Shown here in pieces: positions 15,548 to 23,218 of a stretch of 38,505 nucleotides of DNA. Within the stretch, counting starts at the first letter, position 1; each line of letters begins with the position of its first letter. The notes under the pieces were generated by a model. That model saw nothing but the letters and a program-made list of their open reading frames with translations. It had not been told where the DNA came from and did no database searches. Made by a program: the position numbers and the translations under genes. This DNA is from JAYFNU01 sp034933305 (GTDB lineage: Bacteria > Bacillota > Clostridia > Oscillospirales > Ruminococcaceae), in NCBI GenBank assembly GCA_034933305.1, contig JAYFNU010000041.1, positions 1 to 38,505 on the forward strand, read 5' to 3'.

Positions 15548-17806
15548 TCATTTGTCGAGCCGCACCGAGCGCAGCCGCAGCGCGTTCGTCACGACGCTGA
15601 CCGACGACAGCGACATGCACGCCGCCGCGATGACCGGGTTGAGCAGCACGCCCCCGAAGGCGTACAGCACGCCGGCCGCGACGGGGATGCCGACGGTGTT
15701 GTAGCAGAAGGCCCAGAAGAGGTTCTGCTTGATGTTGCGGATGACGGCGCGCGACAGGCGCACCGCCGTGCTCACGCCGCGCAGCGAACTGCCCGTGAGC
15801 ACCACGTCGGCCGACTCGATGGCGACGTCCGTGCCCGCGCCCATCGCGATGCCGACGTCGGCGCGCGCGAGCGCGACGGAATCGTTGATGCCGTCGCCGA
15901 CCATCGCGACCTTTTCGCCCTTCGCCATGCGCGCGGCGACCTCCTCGGCCTTGCCGTCGGGCAGGACGCCGGAGATGACGTCGTCGATGCCCGCCGCGCG
16001 CGCGACGGCCTGCGCCGTGCGCGCGTTGTCGCCCGTGAGCATCGCCGTGCGGATGCCGTCGGCATGCAGCGCCGCCGCGGCCTTCGCGCTGTCCGGCTTG
16101 ATGCGGTCGGCCACCGCGATGAGCCCGGCGAACACGCCGTTTTTCGCGAAATACAGCAGCGTTTTGCCGTCGCCCTGCAGCGCCGCCGCGCGGCCGTCGA
16201 AGGCGTCTGTTCCGATATTGCGCTCCTGCATGAGCCGCGCGCTGCCCGCCAGGACGTCCGCCCCGCCGATGCGCGCCGCAAGGCCCCGCCCGGCGAGCGC
16301 CGTGTTGCTCTCGCACGCGGCGGGCTCGATGCCCGCCTGCGCCGCCGCGCGCACGACCGCGCCCGCGAGCGGGTGGGACGACGGCGCTTCGGCCGCGGCG
16401 GCGAGCGACAGCAGCTCCGCTTCGCTCACGCCTTCCGCGGGCAGCACGTCCGTCACGGCGGGCTTGCCCTCGGTGACGGTGCCGGTCTTGTCGAACAGGA
16501 CGGTCGTCACGCCGCTGAGCGTTTCGAGCGCCTCGCCGTTCTTGAAAAGGATGCCGTTTTGCGCGCCGCGCCCCGTCCCCACCATGAGCGCCGTCGGCGT
16601 CGCGAGCCCCAGCGCGCACGGGCAGGCGATGACCAGCACCGACACGAAGATGCGCAGCGCGAAGGAGAAGCTCTCGCCCGCGAGCAGCCAGGCGGCCGCC
16701 GCGAGCACCGCGATGCTCATCGACGCGGGCACGAACCAGCCGGACACCCGGTCCGCGAGCTTCGCGATGGGCGCTTTGCCGGCCTGCGCCTCCTCGACGA
16801 GCCGGATGATCGACGCGAGGGTGCTGTCGGCGCCCGTGCGGGTGACTTCGACGTCGAGCGCGCCCGACAGGTTGATCGTCGCGCCCGTCACCGCGTCGCC
16901 GGGGTGCTTTTCGACCGGCAGGCTCTCGCCCGTGAGCATCGACTCGTCGACCGCGCTGTCGCCCGCGCGAACGACGCCGTCCGCCGGGATGCGGTCGCCC
17001 GCGCGCACCGCGAGCACGTCGCCCTTCGCGAGGCTGTCGACGGGGACTTCGGTGAGCGCGCCGCCGCGGCGCACGAACGCCGTGTCCGGCGCGAGATCAT
17101 ACAGCGCCGCAATGGCGCCGCTCGTCTTCTTTTTCGCGCGCGCTTCCATGTATTTGCCGAGCATGATGAGCGTGATGATCATCGCGCAGGACTCGAAATA
17201 CATGTCCATCACGGCCGCGGTGTTGCCGCCGAGGATGCGCGCAAAGGAGTACAGGCTGTAGGCGAACGACGCCGTCGTGCCCACCGCCACAAGGCTGTCC
17301 ATGTTCGGGTGGCCGAGAAACAGCGCCTTGAAGCCGCTCGTATAGAACCGGAATCCGCACGCGATGACCGGCAGCGTCAGCGCGAGCTGGACCGCCGCGA
17401 AGGCGACCGGGTGCTCCATCGGCTCGAGGAACGCCGGGTAGGGGAGCCGGACGAAGCCGATCATGTGCGCCATCGCGAGATAAAACAGCGGCACGGTGAA
17501 CGCCGCCGCCGTGATCAGCTTTTTTTTGCGCGCGCCGAGCGCCTCGTCCTGCGCTTTGAAGCGCGCCGCATCTTCCTCGGCGGCGGGCTTCGTCTGCGCT
17601 TCGTAGCCGAAGCCGGCGCGCTCGACGGCCGCGCGGATGTCCGCCTCGCCGCCGGCGGCGTCGTCGTATTCGGCGCGCAGCGTCTGCGTCGTCAGGTTGA
17701 CCGCCGCCGACGACACGAACGGCAGCCGGCCGACCGCGCGCTCGACGGCCGCCGAGCAGGCCGCGCAGCTCATGCCCGTGATATTCGCCGTGAGAATTTT
17801 TTTCAT
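15548..17806 (-). CDS. copA: Copper-exporting P1B-type ATPase
   Basis: A 752-aa P1B-1 ATPase that exports Cu(I). It has one N-terminal HMA domain (GMSCAAC, Cys14 and Cys17), then eight expected membrane helices. The ion path shows CPC (Cys395-Cys397), YN in helix 7 (FWAFCYNTVG) and MSLSS in helix 8 (ACMSLSSVSVVTNALRL), the signature of copper rather than zinc or cadmium pumps. Catalytic features are TGES (actuator), phosphorylated Asp439 in DKTGT, the SHPLA nucleotide-site His, LTGDN, and GDGINDSVAL, where Val replaces the usual Pro or Ala in GDGINDxPAL-like sequences. A perfect TTGACA/TATAAT promoter and a stable 5' UTR stem-loop precede it. The copZ-like gene follows. Confidence 0.95.
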   Translation of the reverse strand: MKKILTANITGMSCAACSAAVERAVGRLPFVSSAAVNLTTQTLRAEYDDAAGGEADIRAAVERAGFGYEAQTKPAAEEDAARFKAQDEALGARKKKLITAAAFTVPLFYLAMAHMIGFVRLPYPAFLEPMEHPVAFAAVQLALTLPVIACGFRFYTSGFKALFLGHPNMDSLVAVGTTASFAYSLYSFARILGGNTAAVMDMYFESCAMIITLIMLGKYMEARAKKKTSGAIAALYDLAPDTAFVRRGGALTEVPVDSLAKGDVLAVRAGDRIPADGVVRAGDSAVDESMLTGESLPVEKHPGDAVTGATINLSGALDVEVTRTGADSTLASIIRLVEEAQAGKAPIAKLADRVSGWFVPASMSIAVLAAAAWLLAGESFSFALRIFVSVLVIACPCALGLATPTALMVGTGRGAQNGILFKNGEALETLSGVTTVLFDKTGTVTEGKPAVTDVLPAEGVSEAELLSLAAAAEAPSSHPLAGAVVRAAAQAGIEPAACESNTALAGRGLAARIGGADVLAGSARLMQERNIGTDAFDGRAAALQGDGKTLLYFAKNGVFAGLIAVADRIKPDSAKAAAALHADGIRTAMLTGDNARTAQAVARAAGIDDVISGVLPDGKAEEVAARMAKGEKVAMVGDGINDSVALARADVGIAMGAGTDVAIESADVVLTGSSLRGVSTAVRLSRAVIRNIKQNLFWAFCYNTVGIPVAAGVLYAFGGVLLNPVIAAACMSLSSVSVVTNALRLRSVRLDK

Positions 17807-17824
17807 ATAAGTTCCACCTCATCC

Positions 17825-17851
17825 GCGGCGGAAAAAGGGATGTTCCGCCGC
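17825..17851 (-). promoter_or_regulatory. Stem-loop at the 5' end of the copA leader
   Basis: Perfect 9-bp GC-rich arms (17825-17833 and 17843-17851) enclose a 9-nt loop. On the minus strand it begins about 10 nt after the -10 element, so it would form the extreme 5' end of the copA mRNA, about 18 nt before the start codon. There is no T-run, so it is not a terminator; mRNA stabilisation or translational control is inferred. Confidence 0.6.
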
Positions 17852-17860
17852 ATCGAGTTA

Positions 17861-17888
17861 ATTATACCATTTTAGTACAGTTTGTCAA
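17861..17888 (-). promoter_or_regulatory. Sigma-A promoter of copA
   Basis: On the minus strand a perfect TTGACA (17883-17888) and perfect TATAAT (17861-17866) are separated by 16 bp. The short spacer contains TACTAAAATGGTA, which has weak TAC/GTA symmetry. No clear CopY box or CsoR-type GC dyad is present. Confidence 0.85.
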
Positions 17889-17895
17889 CGGCAAA

Positions 17896-17938
17896 AGAAA
17901 AAACGGCGCCGCGCCCGCAGCGCCGCCGCCGTTTTTTC
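17896..17938 (-). terminator. Terminator after the M23 protein gene
   Basis: Arms AAAAAACGGCG and CGCCGTTTTTT pair around an inner GC-rich loop. On the minus strand it ends in a T-run and lies about 30 bp after the stop at 17969, just ahead of the copA -35. Confidence 0.85.
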
Positions 17939-17968
17939 CTGCCCCTAAGCGAAACGGGGGCGCGGCGT

Positions 17969-18652
17969 TCAGTACAGCGACGCGGGGTCGACGTACTTAT
18001 CGCCGCTTTTGATCTCGAAGTGCAGGTGCGGCGTCTCGCCGCTTTCGAGCAGCGCCGTCGAGCCGACGGTCCCGAGCGCGTCGCCCTGCGACACGCGCTG
18101 GCCGGCTTTCACGGACAGCAGCGCGAGGTTGGCGTAGACGGCGGTGTAGCCGGTGTCGAGCTTGACTTCGACGACGTAGCCCCACAGCGGATCGCTTTCG
18201 GCGCGGACGACCTCGCCCGAATAGACGGCGCTGACGGGCGCGCCCTCGGCGGCGGCATAGTCGACGCCGTTGTGCGTGCGCCAGTCGTTCATCGTGGCGC
18301 TGCGGACGAGCTCGCCGCCGCTGAAGCCGTTCGTGACGCTGCCCGCGACGGGCTGCGCGTAGATGGGAATGAGCGGTTCGGCGTTGGCCTTTCCCGCCGC
18401 CTCCTCGACGGGCTCCTCTGCGGGAGCCTGCGTCTCGGCGGACGCGTCCGGCGCCGGCACGGGCTGCGACGGCGCGGCGTCGGTCTCGCTCTGCGCGGGC
18501 GGGGTCTCGCCGGCCATATTCGTGAGGATCCGGCTGACCGCCGTCAGCGACAGCGCGGCGGCGGCCGCCACGCACACGACGAGCGCGATGTAGAAGCCGT
18601 TGCGGTGGAAGAAATTCCGGAATGACTGTTTTTTGTCATCGCTCTTTTTCAT
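17969..18652 (-). CDS. spoIIQ: M23 (LytM) family protein, SpoIIQ-like
   Basis: A 227-aa protein with a basic N-terminus, one transmembrane helix (about 20-42), a Pro/Ala/Glu-rich linker and a C-terminal LytM domain. The zinc site looks complete: His and Asp in DWRTHNGVDYAA and the HLHFE motif, so it may be an active endopeptidase. The ATMNDWRTHNGVDYAAAEG segment, the length and the single membrane anchor fit SpoIIQ, the forespore partner of SpoIIIAH in the engulfment channel. B. subtilis SpoIIQ has lost a zinc ligand while several clostridial ones keep it. No other sporulation gene is in the window, so a vegetative cell-wall hydrolase remains possible. A GCATA element and GTCCAAACT upstream are only loosely sigma-F-like. 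Confidence 0.7.
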   Translation of the reverse strand: MKKSDDKKQSFRNFFHRNGFYIALVVCVAAAAALSLTAVSRILTNMAGETPPAQSETDAAPSQPVPAPDASAETQAPAEEPVEEAAGKANAEPLIPIYAQPVAGSVTNGFSGGELVRSATMNDWRTHNGVDYAAAEGAPVSAVYSGEVVRAESDPLWGYVVEVKLDTGYTAVYANLALLSVKAGQRVSQGDALGTVGSTALLESGETPHLHFEIKSGDKYVDPASLY

Positions 18653-18718
18653 ACTGTTTCACATCCCTTTGCGCATAGTTTGGACCGGCGCGGGAGAAAT
18701 ATGCATGGCCGCGCGCTA

Positions 18719-18746
18719 TTGACAAACCTGTGCGCCGGGTTAGAAT
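18719..18746 (+). promoter_or_regulatory. Sigma-A-type promoter of psuG
   Basis: A perfect TTGACA (18719-18724) and TAGAAT (18741-18746) are separated by 16 bp, about 85 bp before the psuG ATG. Confidence 0.78.
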
Positions 18747-18830
18747 GAAATGGACGGCGTGTGCAGAAAAACGGGACGCCGCGCATACAGATCAATACAG
18801 CGCAGCAAGCTGTATTTGTAAGGAGTCTAT

Positions 18831-19757
18831 ATGGAAACGAACAAATATCTCGACATCGCGCCGGAAGTCGCCGAAGCGCTCGAGCTCGGCGCGCCGGTCA
18901 TCGCGCTTGAATCCACCATCCTCAGCCACGGCATGCCCTTCCCGCAGAACCTCGCGTTCGCGAAGGAAGTCGAGCGCATCGCGCGCGAAAAGGGCGTTGT
19001 GCCCGCGACCACGGCCATCGTCAACGGCCGGCTCAAGGTCGGCCTCACCGAGGCCGAGCGCGACCGCATCTGCGACCCCACCGACGTCGGCAAGGTCAGC
19101 CGCCGCGACGTGGCGGTCTATGTCGCCGAAAAGAGAACGGGCGCGACGACGGTCGCGTCGACGATGATCCTCGCGTCGATGGCGGGCATCCGCTTCTTCG
19201 CGACGGGGGGCATCGGCGGCGTCCACCGCGGCGCGCAGGAGACCTTCGACATCTCCGCCGACTTGCAGGAGCTCGCGAACACCCCCGTCACCGTCATCTG
19301 CGCGGGCGCGAAGTCGCTGCTCGATCTGCGGCTGACGCTCGAGTATCTCGAGACGATGGGCGTGCCGGTGCTCGGCTATCAGACGGAATATCTGCCGGCG
19401 TTCTACTGCAGGAGCAGCGGCCTCAAGCTCGACCGCCGCTGCGAGAGCGCGGCCGAGATCGCCGGGATCGCGCGCGCGAAATGGGAGCTGGGGCTCAAGG
19501 GCGGCCTGGTCGTCGGCAACCCCATCCCCGAAAAATTCGCGCTCGATTACGAACACATGGAGGGCGTCATCGACAAGGCCCTCGCGATGGCGAAGGAAAA
19601 GGGGATCCGCGGCAAGGACACGACGCCCTTCCTGCTCGCGGCGATCAAGGACCTCACGGGCGGCGAGTCGTTCGAGAGCAACGTCGAGCTCGCGTACAAC
19701 AACGTGCGGCTCGCGTGCGATGTCGCCATCGAGTACAGCAAGCAGGCGCAGCAATAA
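18831..19757 (+). CDS. psuG: Pseudouridine-5'-phosphate glycosidase
   Basis: At 308 aa this is the normal length for PsuG, which cleaves pseudouridine 5'-phosphate to uracil and ribose 5-phosphate (reversibly) in RNA-derived nucleoside breakdown. Hallmarks are ALESTILSHGMPFPQN with the conserved Glu27, the ATGGIGGVHRGAQETFDISADL block, and Lys161 in CAGAKSLLDLRLTLEYLET, the Schiff-base lysine position. GNPIP and the C-terminal FLLAAIKDLTGGESFESN complete the family pattern. AAGGAG lies 8 nt before the ATG. It has its own promoter and terminator. The usual partner kinase PsuK is not adjacent, so the pseudouridine kinase must be encoded elsewhere or the substrate arrives already phosphorylated. 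Confidence 0.95.
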   Translation: METNKYLDIAPEVAEALELGAPVIALESTILSHGMPFPQNLAFAKEVERIAREKGVVPATTAIVNGRLKVGLTEAERDRICDPTDVGKVSRRDVAVYVAEKRTGATTVASTMILASMAGIRFFATGGIGGVHRGAQETFDISADLQELANTPVTVICAGAKSLLDLRLTLEYLETMGVPVLGYQTEYLPAFYCRSSGLKLDRRCESAAEIAGIARAKWELGLKGGLVVGNPIPEKFALDYEHMEGVIDKALAMAKEKGIRGKDTTPFLLAAIKDLTGGESFESNVELAYNNVRLACDVAIEYSKQAQQ

Positions 19758-19761
19758 AAAA

Positions 19762-19822
19762 AGCCCGCGCGGCGGGCATAAAAAACGGCGGCGGGCGCGA
19801 TGCGTCCGCCGCCGCTTTTTTT
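19762..19822. terminator. Double hairpin terminator between psuG and the SARP gene
   Basis: Two hairpins lie between the convergent genes: a small GCCCGC/GCGGGC stem at 19763-19777 and a larger CGGCGGCGG/CCGCCGCCG-type stem at about 19786-19815. A-runs on the left and a T-run on the right allow termination in both directions. Confidence 0.87.
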
Positions 19823-19826
19823 GTAT

Positions 19827-21029
19827 TTACTTTTCGTTCTGCTTGTCGCTCTCAACGGGGACGAGCCGGTAGTTGAAGACGAAGCGGGCGCTGGGATTCT
19901 GCTGGTAGAACTGCTTTTTGATGCGCTCGAGCACGAGCTTGCCGGTGTCGAAGTTGACCGCCGGCAGCAGCAGCGCAAACTGGTTGGGGCTGTAGCGCGA
20001 CACGGTGTCGCCGCAGCGCAGGCTCGTGCGCATGATCTCCTGCAGCTCGCCCATCACCTTGTGCAGCACCAGCGGCTCGACGGCGCGGTCGTCGGCGCAG
20101 TTGAGCGTCGTGAGCGCGACGAACACGGGGATGTTCAGGCGCTGCAGGTTGCGCATGTTGAGCTGATAGATGTCGCGGAAGATGGCGTAGTCGCAGACGA
20201 ACGCGCCCTGCGCGATGGTGTTCGCGGAGGTGAGATCCGCGAGGATGTCGCTGATGCCGGCGTCGGCCTCCCGGCGGTCGGCGAGGATGCGCTGGTAGAG
20301 CTGACGGACCTCCTCGGGCGAGCGCTCGCCGCCGTACTGCGTGTAGCGCAGATCCGACGCGTAGTCGTACTGCGACGCCGCGTCGCGCCGCTTGCCGAGC
20401 ATGGTGAGCGCGCCGGTCAGCTCGAGGCTGAGCACCGAGTCGAACGCGTCGATGGCGAGCGCCGTGCGGCAGACGTCGCAGATGGTCTCGTAGGCCTTCT
20501 CGCCGCGCAGGAGCTCGATGTATCTGTATATCGTCTTGAGATAGAGGTCATGATAATAAACGCTGCGCGAGACGACCCAGGACTCCTTGTCGGAGTTGGT
20601 CATCAGATCCCCCTCGTACAGGCCGAGCATGCGCGAAAACTTCGCGCGCGCTTCGTCGTCGAGCGCCGGACAGGACAGAAGCTCGACGCACAGCGACTCG
20701 AATTCATGCAGGTCGATGTCGCAGTCCGCCTCGGTGTTCCACATGTAAGCGCCCGCGCGCGTCGCCACGAGATCCGCGGCGTCGTAGGCCGACAGGTCCT
20801 TGCGCAGGCGGGAGACCAGCGTTTTGAGCGCGTTCTCGGGGTTGGTGTTGTCCTCGAGCGGCCAGATGGTCTCGAACAGCTCGGGCGCCGGGACCGGCCG
20901 GTTCCACTGCAGGATGAGATACTCGAGCAGCGCGATCTTCTTCTTGGAGCCGCCGAGCGCGCGCACGATGTCCGTCCCGTTCTGGATGATGCGGAAATTG
21001 CCGAGGAGCTTGACCTGGAGGGTTGTCAT
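19827..21029 (-). CDS. SARP-type regulator with BTAD and degenerate GGDEF-like domain
   Basis: A 400-aa protein. Residues 1-~100 form an OmpR-like winged helix in the SARP arrangement (LQVKLLGNFRI...ALLEYLILQWNRPV...NALKTLVSRLRKDL). Residues ~105-260 form a bacterial transcriptional activator (BTAD, TPR-like) domain. Residues ~285-390 resemble a GGDEF domain: VFVALTTLNCADD, then MRTSLRCGDTVSRYSPNQF where an active enzyme would read RYGGDEF, then ALLLPAV. The GG and acidic catalytic residues are replaced, so it should not make c-di-GMP but might sense a nucleotide or mediate dimerisation. It is transcribed divergently from the pilus-like operon and shares a 199-bp intergenic region with it, making that operon the likely target. 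Confidence 0.85.
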   Translation of the reverse strand: MTTLQVKLLGNFRIIQNGTDIVRALGGSKKKIALLEYLILQWNRPVPAPELFETIWPLEDNTNPENALKTLVSRLRKDLSAYDAADLVATRAGAYMWNTEADCDIDLHEFESLCVELLSCPALDDEARAKFSRMLGLYEGDLMTNSDKESWVVSRSVYYHDLYLKTIYRYIELLRGEKAYETICDVCRTALAIDAFDSVLSLELTGALTMLGKRRDAASQYDYASDLRYTQYGGERSPEEVRQLYQRILADRREADAGISDILADLTSANTIAQGAFVCDYAIFRDIYQLNMRNLQRLNIPVFVALTTLNCADDRAVEPLVLHKVMGELQEIMRTSLRCGDTVSRYSPNQFALLLPAVNFDTGKLVLERIKKQFYQQNPSARFVFNYRLVPVESDKQNEK

Positions 21030-21076
21030 CGAAAACCGCCTTTCCGGTTACCTTTATATTCCAAACCGATGAAACA

Positions 21077-21105
21077 ATTATAGCGGTCCGACCGGCGAAT
21101 TACAA
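21077..21105 (-). promoter_or_regulatory. Sigma-A-type promoter of the SARP gene
   Basis: On the minus strand TTGTAA (21100-21105) and a perfect TATAAT (21077-21082) are separated by 17 bp, about 48 bp before the ATG at 21029. Its -35 is only 40 bp from the -35 of the divergent operon. Confidence 0.82.
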
Positions 21106-21145
21106 GCGCGCGGGCGCGGAAGTTCAAAAGAAAAGCCGCATTCAA

Positions 21146-21174
21146 TTGAGTTTTCTGCCGCCATATGATAAAAT
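21146..21174 (+). promoter_or_regulatory. Promoter of the pilus-like operon
   Basis: TTGAGT (21146-21151) and TAAAAT (21169-21174) are separated by 17 bp and lie 55 bp before the first ATG. The -35 is imperfect, as expected if an activator such as the divergent SARP is involved. Confidence 0.7.
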
Positions 21175-21228
21175 ATGGGAAGCTATAAAAAGTTACAGCG
21201 AGTTTTTCGAGAGGGAGGTCGCCGTCGA

Positions 21229-22152
21229 ATGAGGCCGCGCGCGCTTGGAAAAGCCGCTGTTTTTTGTATTTTCGCTTTTGTGCTGCTGCTCGCCGCCTGC
21301 GGCGGCCGAAAAACGCAGCCCGGCGGCGGGACGCGGGACAACACGCCCGTCGTGCGCGTGCCCGAGGCGCCGGGGCTCGCCGCGGTGTCCGGCGGCGACG
21401 CGGTCATCGACCTGTCGAATGTCGCCGACGGCTATGTCGGCGTGCGCTACACGGGCGACAACCGGAAGATCAAGGTGCAGATCACCAAGGCGGGCGAGAG
21501 CACCTACACCTACGACCTGCCCGGCGCGGACTACGCCTTTTTCCCGCTGTCGCTGGGGGACGGGACGTACACCGTCAACGTCTACGCCAACATCGAGGGC
21601 ACGACGTACGCGCTCGCGCTGTCGGCGACGGCGGACGTCGCGCTCGCCGACGAATTCCTGCCGTTTTTATATGCGAACCAGTATGTGAATTTCACGGCCG
21701 GCAGCGAGGCGGTGTCGCTCGCGTCGTCGCTCGCCGGGACGGCCGACGACGACCTGCAGGCGCTCGGCCTCATCTATGATTACGTCATCGGCAACATCCG
21801 CTACGACGATGCGAAAGCGGGCGGCGATCTGCGCGGCTATCTGCCCGACATCGACGAGACGCTGCGCGAAAAGAAGGGGATCTGCTTCGACTACGCGTCG
21901 CTGATGGTCGCGATGCTGCGCTCGCAGGATATCCCGACGAAGCTGGTGACGGGCTACGCGGGCGATACGCAGACGATGCACGCGTGGGTGAGCGTCTACA
22001 TCGAGGGCGTCGGCTGGGTCGACGGCATCATCCAGTTCAACGGCACCGAGTGGGTGCGCATGGACCCGACGTTCGCGGCGGCGGGCAACACGAGGAGCAT
22101 GAACGAGTATATCGGGGACGGAAGTCATTACACCGATCTGTTTTTCTATTGA
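21229..22152 (+). CDS. Transglutaminase-like domain lipoprotein
   Basis: A 307-aa predicted lipoprotein with lipobox LLAACGG near residue 20. A beta-rich domain (about 45-145) precedes a transglutaminase-like core with the catalytic Cys in KKGICFDYASLMVAMLRSQ, His in MHAWVSVYIEGVGWVDG, and Asp in WVRMDPTFAAAG. It could act as a protease, cross-linking or amide-modifying enzyme at the cell surface. The ATG at 21229 is chosen because GAGGGAGGT lies 9 nt upstream and the protein then begins with a normal signal peptide. It is first in the pilus-like operon, 12 bp before the PilC/GspF gene, suggesting processing or anchoring of the assembled structure; that link rests on position alone. Confidence 0.87.
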   Translation: MRPRALGKAAVFCIFAFVLLLAACGGRKTQPGGGTRDNTPVVRVPEAPGLAAVSGGDAVIDLSNVADGYVGVRYTGDNRKIKVQITKAGESTYTYDLPGADYAFFPLSLGDGTYTVNVYANIEGTTYALALSATADVALADEFLPFLYANQYVNFTAGSEAVSLASSLAGTADDDLQALGLIYDYVIGNIRYDDAKAGGDLRGYLPDIDETLREKKGICFDYASLMVAMLRSQDIPTKLVTGYAGDTQTMHAWVSVYIEGVGWVDGIIQFNGTEWVRMDPTFAAAGNTRSMNEYIGDGSHYTDLFFY

Positions 22153-22164
22153 GGAGGAATGCCC

Positions 22165-23208
22165 ATGGCGGTCAGAATCTTGCGCGACGCGCAGCTCGCC
22201 GATCTGTTCGAGAGCCTCGCGCTGCTGACAAAAAGCGGCATGTCGACGTATGAAGCGCTCACGGTGCTGCGGGACGGCGCGGACGACGCGCGGCAGAAGG
22301 CGCTGTACGGCGCGCTCGCCGAAGCGGCGTCGGGCGGCGGGAGCTTTTCCGAGGCGATCGGCCGGACGGGCGCTTTCCCCGCGTACGCCGTGCGGCTGAC
22401 GGCCGTGGGCGAGGCGACGGGCGACAGCGCGGGCGTCTTCGGGGCGCTGGGCGATTATTACGAAAAGAACGACGCGCTCGCGGCGAACGTCAAATCGGCG
22501 GTCGTCTACCCGGCCGTGATGCTCATCGCGGTGCTGGGCGTGCTGTACGTGCTGTTTTCGCTCGTCATGCCGCTGTTCAGCCGCATCTTCACGCTGCTGG
22601 GCGTCGGCGAAACGCCGCTGTTCGAACGGCTGCTCGGCGCCGGCTACGTGCTCGACGCCGCGGCGCTCGGGCTGGGGCTGCTCGCGGCGGCGCTGCTCGC
22701 GGCGTTTCTGATCCTCAACGCGACGGCGCGCGGGCGCGGCAGGCTCCAGTCGCTGTTTTACAACGGCCCGTTCACGCGCCGGCTCGCCGCAAAGCTGTCG
22801 GCGCACCGCTTCGCGTATGCGCTGTCGGTCATGCTGTCGGGGGGCATCCCCTTCGACGAGGCCATTCCGCTCGCGGCCGGCACGCTCGGCAGCGCCGCCG
22901 CGCGGGAACAGGCGGCCCGGCTGCAGCGGGGGCTCGACGCGGGGGAGGATTTCGCGTCGGCCTGCGCCGACTGCGGCATCTTCCCGGGGGCCTACGCGGG
23001 CATGGTCGGCGCGGGGGTGCGCGCGGGGCGCCTCGACGAGGTGCTCATGACGATCGCCTCGCGGTACGAACAGGAGGCCGACCGCAGTCTCGGCGCGGCC
23101 GTGTCGTCGGTGGAACCGGCGCTCGTCGCCGTGCTGTCGGTCATCGTCGGCCTGGTGCTGCTGTCGGTGATGATGCCGCTCGTCGGCATCATCTCGACGA
23201 TGCTGTGA
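22165..23208 (+). CDS. PilC/GspF-type inner membrane platform protein
   Basis: A 347-aa polytopic protein with two T2SSF domains, each with a cytoplasmic helical bundle followed by membrane helices. The first (about 5-125) contains LADLFESLALLTKSGMSTYEAL and ends in helices VVYPAVMLIAVLGVLYVLF; the second (about 205-345) contains SAHRFAYALSVMLSGGIPFD and ends VIVGLVLLSVMMPLVGIIST. This is the platform that couples the ATPase to pilin assembly in type IV pili and type II secretion. Two in-frame ATGs exist; I prefer 22165 because AGGAGG is 7 nt upstream, whereas the ATG at 22159 abuts it. Typical members are about 400 aa, so this one is compact, lacking most of the N-terminal extension. Confidence 0.9.
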   Translation: MAVRILRDAQLADLFESLALLTKSGMSTYEALTVLRDGADDARQKALYGALAEAASGGGSFSEAIGRTGAFPAYAVRLTAVGEATGDSAGVFGALGDYYEKNDALAANVKSAVVYPAVMLIAVLGVLYVLFSLVMPLFSRIFTLLGVGETPLFERLLGAGYVLDAAALGLGLLAAALLAAFLILNATARGRGRLQSLFYNGPFTRRLAAKLSAHRFAYALSVMLSGGIPFDEAIPLAAGTLGSAAAREQAARLQRGLDAGEDFASACADCGIFPGAYAGMVGAGVRAGRLDEVLMTIASRYEQEADRSLGAAVSSVEPALVAVLSVIVGLVLLSVMMPLVGIISTML

Positions 23209-23218
23209 GAAAGCGCGC

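Noticed and set aside
17867..17882. Copper operator (CopY TACAxxTGTA or CsoR dyad) in the copA promoter spacer
   Set aside because: Only weak TAC/GTA symmetry is present; neither consensus is met.
18660..18705. Sigma-F promoter before the SpoIIQ-like gene
   Set aside because: GCATA and GTCCAAACT are present on the minus strand, but the spacer is about 14 nt and the second G of the -10 GG is missing, so the match is too loose to call.
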